Shown here: positions 6,400 through 8,421 of the stretch, piece by piece | Layout: every line of letters starts with the position of its first letter | Numbering within the stretch: the stretch's first letter is position 1 | Assembly (NCBI GenBank): GCA_017386965.1 | Contig: JAFOGE010000187.1 | Coordinates: forward strand, 1 to 8,421 | Direction of reading: 5' to 3' | DNA from: Clostridia bacterium | Lineage (GTDB): Bacteria; Bacillota; Clostridia; Oscillospirales; CAG-272 | Length of the DNA stretch: 8,421 nucleotides | Translations under genes and position numbers: made by a program | Notes under the pieces: model-generated | Databases searched by the model: none | The model's input: the letters and a program-made list of their open reading frames with translations, nothing else | Told to the model about the DNA's origin: nothing

Positions 6400-7341
6400 T
6401 CAGTCGGCAAAAGCCTCCTCGACAGCGGCAAGAGCATCCTCCACGGTATATACGTTCTCGGGAAGCTCCATACCGCGCTTTCGAAGCAATCGGATCAAAT
6501 GCGTGATCTGCGGAATATCCAGTCCCGCCTCGATCAGCTCCTCGGCGTGAGAGAAGACCTCCTTGCGATCTCCTTGCATCAGGACGCGCGCACCGCCCAT
6601 AACGATCACATCGTCACAGTAACGTGCCATGTCCTCCATGCTATGGCTGACGATCAGAACCGTAGATCCCGTGCTTTTCTGATACTGTGAAACCCCTTCC
6701 AGGATACGTGTCCTTCCCACGGGGTCCAGTCCGGCAGCCGGCTCGTCCAAAACAAGAACCTCCGGGCGCATAGCAATCACACCCGCCAAGGCAACACGGC
6801 GTTTTTGTCCTCCGGAAAGATCAAACGGGGATTTCTGAAGAAGATCCTCGTCCAATCCCGTAAAACGGGCAGCCTCTCGAACACGATCTGCGATCTCCTG
6901 CTCCGAAAGTCCCATGTTACGAGGCCCGAAGGCGATGTCCTTCTCTACGGTTTCCTCGAAAAGCTGATATTCCGGATATTGCATCACAAGACCGACCCGA
7001 AAGCAAAGCTCGGAACGGCGATTCGAGATCTCTCGTTTGATCGCCTTCTTGCGAGCCCCCTTGGAAAGTTCACGGTACTCGGGCTTTGAGGACCATTCCT
7101 CAAAGACATCCTCCAGGGTTGCATTGATATCATATCCATCCAGAAGGATCTTCCCGGAGGTAGGCTTGGTCAATCCGTTGAGCATCTGCATCATGGTTGA
7201 CTTACCGGATCCGGTGTGTCCGATGATTCCGGTCGTGCATCCGGCGCGGATTGAAAGAGAAATATCATCCAGAGCGACTTGCTCAAACGGCAGCCCCTGA
7301 TTATATACAAAGCTGACATGCTCCAACCGAATTTTATCCAT
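6400..7341 (-). CDS. ecfA2: ECF transporter ATPase EcfA2, with an insertion before the Q-loop
   Basis: This is one of the two ABC ATPases that power the ECF importer as an EcfA1-EcfA2 heterodimer bound to EcfT. The 313-residue product has Walker A GHTGSGKST (41-49), Q-loop Gln121 within QYPEYQLFEETV, signature LSGGQ (175-179), Walker B VLVLDEP (195-201) with catalytic Glu200, and switch His233. The QYPEYQLFEE segment is typical of EcfA2. It is longer than the usual size of about 285-290 residues because a charged stretch of about 25-30 residues lies between the DGYDI turn (68-72) and FRVGLVMQYP (114-123). The ATG overlaps the end of ecfA1 (ATGGATAA, 8 nt), and GGGAGG stands about 8 nt upstream, pointing to translational coupling. 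The C-terminal segment after about 270 fits the EcfA dimerisation region. Confidence 0.96.
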   Translation of the reverse strand: MDKIRLEHVSFVYNQGLPFEQVALDDISLSIRAGCTTGIIGHTGSGKSTMMQMLNGLTKPTSGKILLDGYDINATLEDVFEEWSSKPEYRELSKGARKKAIKREISNRRSELCFRVGLVMQYPEYQLFEETVEKDIAFGPRNMGLSEQEIADRVREAARFTGLDEDLLQKSPFDLSGGQKRRVALAGVIAMRPEVLVLDEPAAGLDPVGRTRILEGVSQYQKSTGSTVLIVSHSMEDMARYCDDVIVMGGARVLMQGDRKEVFSHAEELIEAGLDIPQITHLIRLLRKRGMELPENVYTVEDALAAVEEAFAD

Positions 7342-8266
7342 TGGCAGGACCTCCCTTCCCGTGCTTGGCCTTCCAAGCCCGAGCGATCATATCCGCGCAG
7401 GCCTCCGCATCAGAGATCTGCGATCCCTGAAGAGAAATACCACGTTCGCGCAGACGGTGAATCAGCTCTGTGCATTGCGGAACCTCAAGTCCAACCTCCT
7501 GCAGCACCGACCGCTCCGCAAAAACCTCATCCGGCGTACCGTCCAGCAGCAGCTTGCCATCGTTGATCACAAGAATGCGGTCCGCCTCTGCGGCCTCATT
7601 CATATAGTGCGTAATATTCAGAATCGTAATGCCCTGCTCCCGATTCAGCTTTTTTACGGTTCGCAGGACCTCCTGCCGTCCGTTTGGATCCAGCATGGCG
7701 GTGGACTCATCAAAAATGATGCATTGCGGCTGCATTGCAAGAATTCCCGCAATTGCCACCCGCTGCTTTTGTCCTCCGGAAAGCCGGTGAGGCTCTTGAA
7801 GAGCATAGGACGTCATATCAACGGTGTTCAGTGCATCGTCCACCCTCTTGCGAAGCTCCGACTGCGGAACCCCGAGGTTTTCCGGTCCGAAAGCAACATC
7901 CTCCTCAACGAGCGTTGCTACAAGCTGGTTATCCGGATTCTGAAAGACCATTCCAACCTTTCTTCGAAGATCCAGCAGATCCTTCTCCTCAATTCCCGAC
8001 GAGGTCAGATCCATTCCGGCAACCGTCAGCTTTCCGGAGGTAGGCTCCAAAAGCAGGTTCAAAAGCTTGGCGAAGGTGGATTTCCCGGATCCGTTGTGTC
8101 CCAGGACCGCTACGTATTCGCCCTTTTGAATATCCAACGAAACGCCCTTTAAGGCAGGATGCGCATCCGGCCCCTCGGCATCGTAGGAAAAGCAGAGGTC
8201 CTCTGCATGTATAAAAATTTCCGGCAATTTCTTGCTCCTTTCCACATTCCCCTCCGGAACGTGCAT
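7334..8266 (-). CDS. ecfA1: ECF transporter ATPase EcfA1
   Basis: EcfA1 pairs with EcfA2 to hydrolyse ATP for the ECF importer. Counting from ATG 8266 (310 residues), it has Walker A GHNGSGKST (56-64), Q-loop Gln109 in FQNPDNQLVATLVEEDVAFG, a segment typical of EcfA1, signature LSGGQ (162-166), Walker B IIFDES with Glu187, the D-loop AMLDP and switch His220. The C-terminal region after about 245 matches the EcfA dimerisation tail, but ends in a short Lys/Gly-rich extension. The start is uncertain. ATG 8266 has AAGGAA 6 nt upstream and lies 3 nt after the stop of an upstream frame. An in-frame TTG at 8227 has a better AAAGGAG at 7 nt and would give a 297-residue protein starting close to where family members usually begin. 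It is the first recognised gene of the block. Confidence 0.96.
   Translation of the reverse strand: MHVPEGNVERSKKLPEIFIHAEDLCFSYDAEGPDAHPALKGVSLDIQKGEYVAVLGHNGSGKSTFAKLLNLLLEPTSGKLTVAGMDLTSSGIEEKDLLDLRRKVGMVFQNPDNQLVATLVEEDVAFGPENLGVPQSELRKRVDDALNTVDMTSYALQEPHRLSGGQKQRVAIAGILAMQPQCIIFDESTAMLDPNGRQEVLRTVKKLNREQGITILNITHYMNEAAEADRILVINDGKLLLDGTPDEVFAERSVLQEVGLEVPQCTELIHRLRERGISLQGSQISDAEACADMIARAWKAKHGKGGPANG
8235..8241 (-). promoter_or_regulatory. ribosome binding site suggesting a TTG start for ecfA1 at 8227
   Basis: The minus strand reads AAAGGAG, 7 nt before an in-frame TTG at 8227. This is the strongest and best-spaced site near the ecfA1 5' end, and it lies inside the reading frame if ATG 8266 is used. 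Two protein forms, or a shorter true start, are possible. Confidence 0.45.
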
Positions 8267-8269
8267 TTG

Positions 8270-8421
8270 TTATTCCTTGGCGACCCAGCGCGAGCTTGCG
8301 CCGCAAGGCAGGAATCCGCCCGTACGGCTTACGGGGAGTCCCAATTCACTCGATTCCGTCTTTCCTCCAAAGCGTTGGCCAATCTTCAAATCTAAGAGAT
8401 AGTGCATGGTCATAGCGGAAA
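8270..8421 (-). CDS. unrecognised open frame, 5' end outside the window
   Basis: A minus-strand frame is open from the right edge for 49 codons and stops with TAA at 8270-8272. Its product includes LLDLKIGQRFGGKTESSELG and ends in SSRWVAKE. I do not recognise it; it is not the RplQ C-terminus that often precedes ecfA1. In its favour, the stop lies 3 nt from ATG 8266 of ecfA1, typical of coupled operon genes, and its last codons hold the AAGGAA before that ATG. Against it, an open run of 49 codons can occur by chance, and there is no homology in sight. Internal ATGs exist at 8413 and 8407 but have no visible ribosome binding site. Confidence 0.35.
   Translation of the reverse strand, partial: SAMTMHYLLDLKIGQRFGGKTESSELGLPVSRTGGFLPCGASSRWVAKE
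8319..8335. other. short inverted repeat upstream of ecfA1
   Basis: CCCGTA (8319-8324) and TACGGG (8330-8335) form a 6-bp GC-rich stem with a 5-nt loop, about 50 nt before ATG 8266. No T-run follows on either strand, so it is not a standard terminator. It lies inside the unrecognised open frame and may be chance. Confidence 0.3.

Noticed and set aside
6400..8266. Repeated similar sequence between the two ATPase genes as a recent duplication
   Set aside because: The similarity is limited to conserved ABC motifs, and the two proteins carry distinct EcfA1 and EcfA2 signatures, as expected for ancient paralogues.
1..8421. Many GATC and GGATCC sites along the window
   Set aside because: They mostly follow from frequent Asp and Ile codons (GAT, ATC) in the minus-strand genes and do not form an ordered array.

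Overview
The window looks like ordinary chromosome from a Gram-positive, probably spore-forming Clostridia-type bacterium. The evidence is a group II ECF transporter module linked to truA, a zinc-finger HSP100 ATPase of ClpE type, a YlmC/YmxH-type PRC-barrel protein, a DUF5711-type membrane protein, strong AAGGAG-like ribosome binding sites and roughly balanced base composition. The placement rests on protein families and gene order only. I cannot name a genus.

Every convincing gene is on the minus strand, so transcription runs from high to low coordinates. At the right edge there is an open frame cut by the window end (8270-8421) that I do not recognise. Next comes the ECF block: ecfA1 (7334-8266), ecfA2 (6400-7341, overlapping ecfA1 by 8 nt) and ecfT (5534-6358). 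Seven bases later comes truA (4762-5526), whose ribosome binding site overlaps the ecfT stop codon. Then come a DUF5711-type single-pass membrane protein (3515-4735), a CvpA-family membrane protein (2771-3472) and a ClpE-like ATPase (392-2719). After a 119-bp gap containing a 50-nt hairpin and a weak promoter-like element, a YlmC/YmxH-like gene starts at 272 and runs off the left edge.

EcfA1, EcfA2 and EcfT form the energising half of an ECF vitamin or metal importer. No substrate-binding S component is in the window, as expected for a shared group II module. TruA modifies tRNA and is a common neighbour of this module. DUF5711 and CvpA-family proteins are both envelope proteins of unclear function. 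The ClpE-like ATPase is expected to unfold proteins for ClpP. Gaps are short from 8421 down to about 2720, which suggests one long transcription unit, possibly with extra promoters.

I found no new multi-gene system, mobile element, CRISPR array, tRNA or rRNA. The points worth a second look are in details. The ClpE-like protein has Gly where the second AAA module normally has its sensor-2 Arg, and an unusual Ala-Gly-Phe in the expected ClpP-docking loop. EcfA2 has a charged insertion before its Q-loop. ecfT has a badly spaced ribosome binding site. There are structured elements around clpE, and a C7/A6 homopolymer junction directly after the DUF5711 stop codon.
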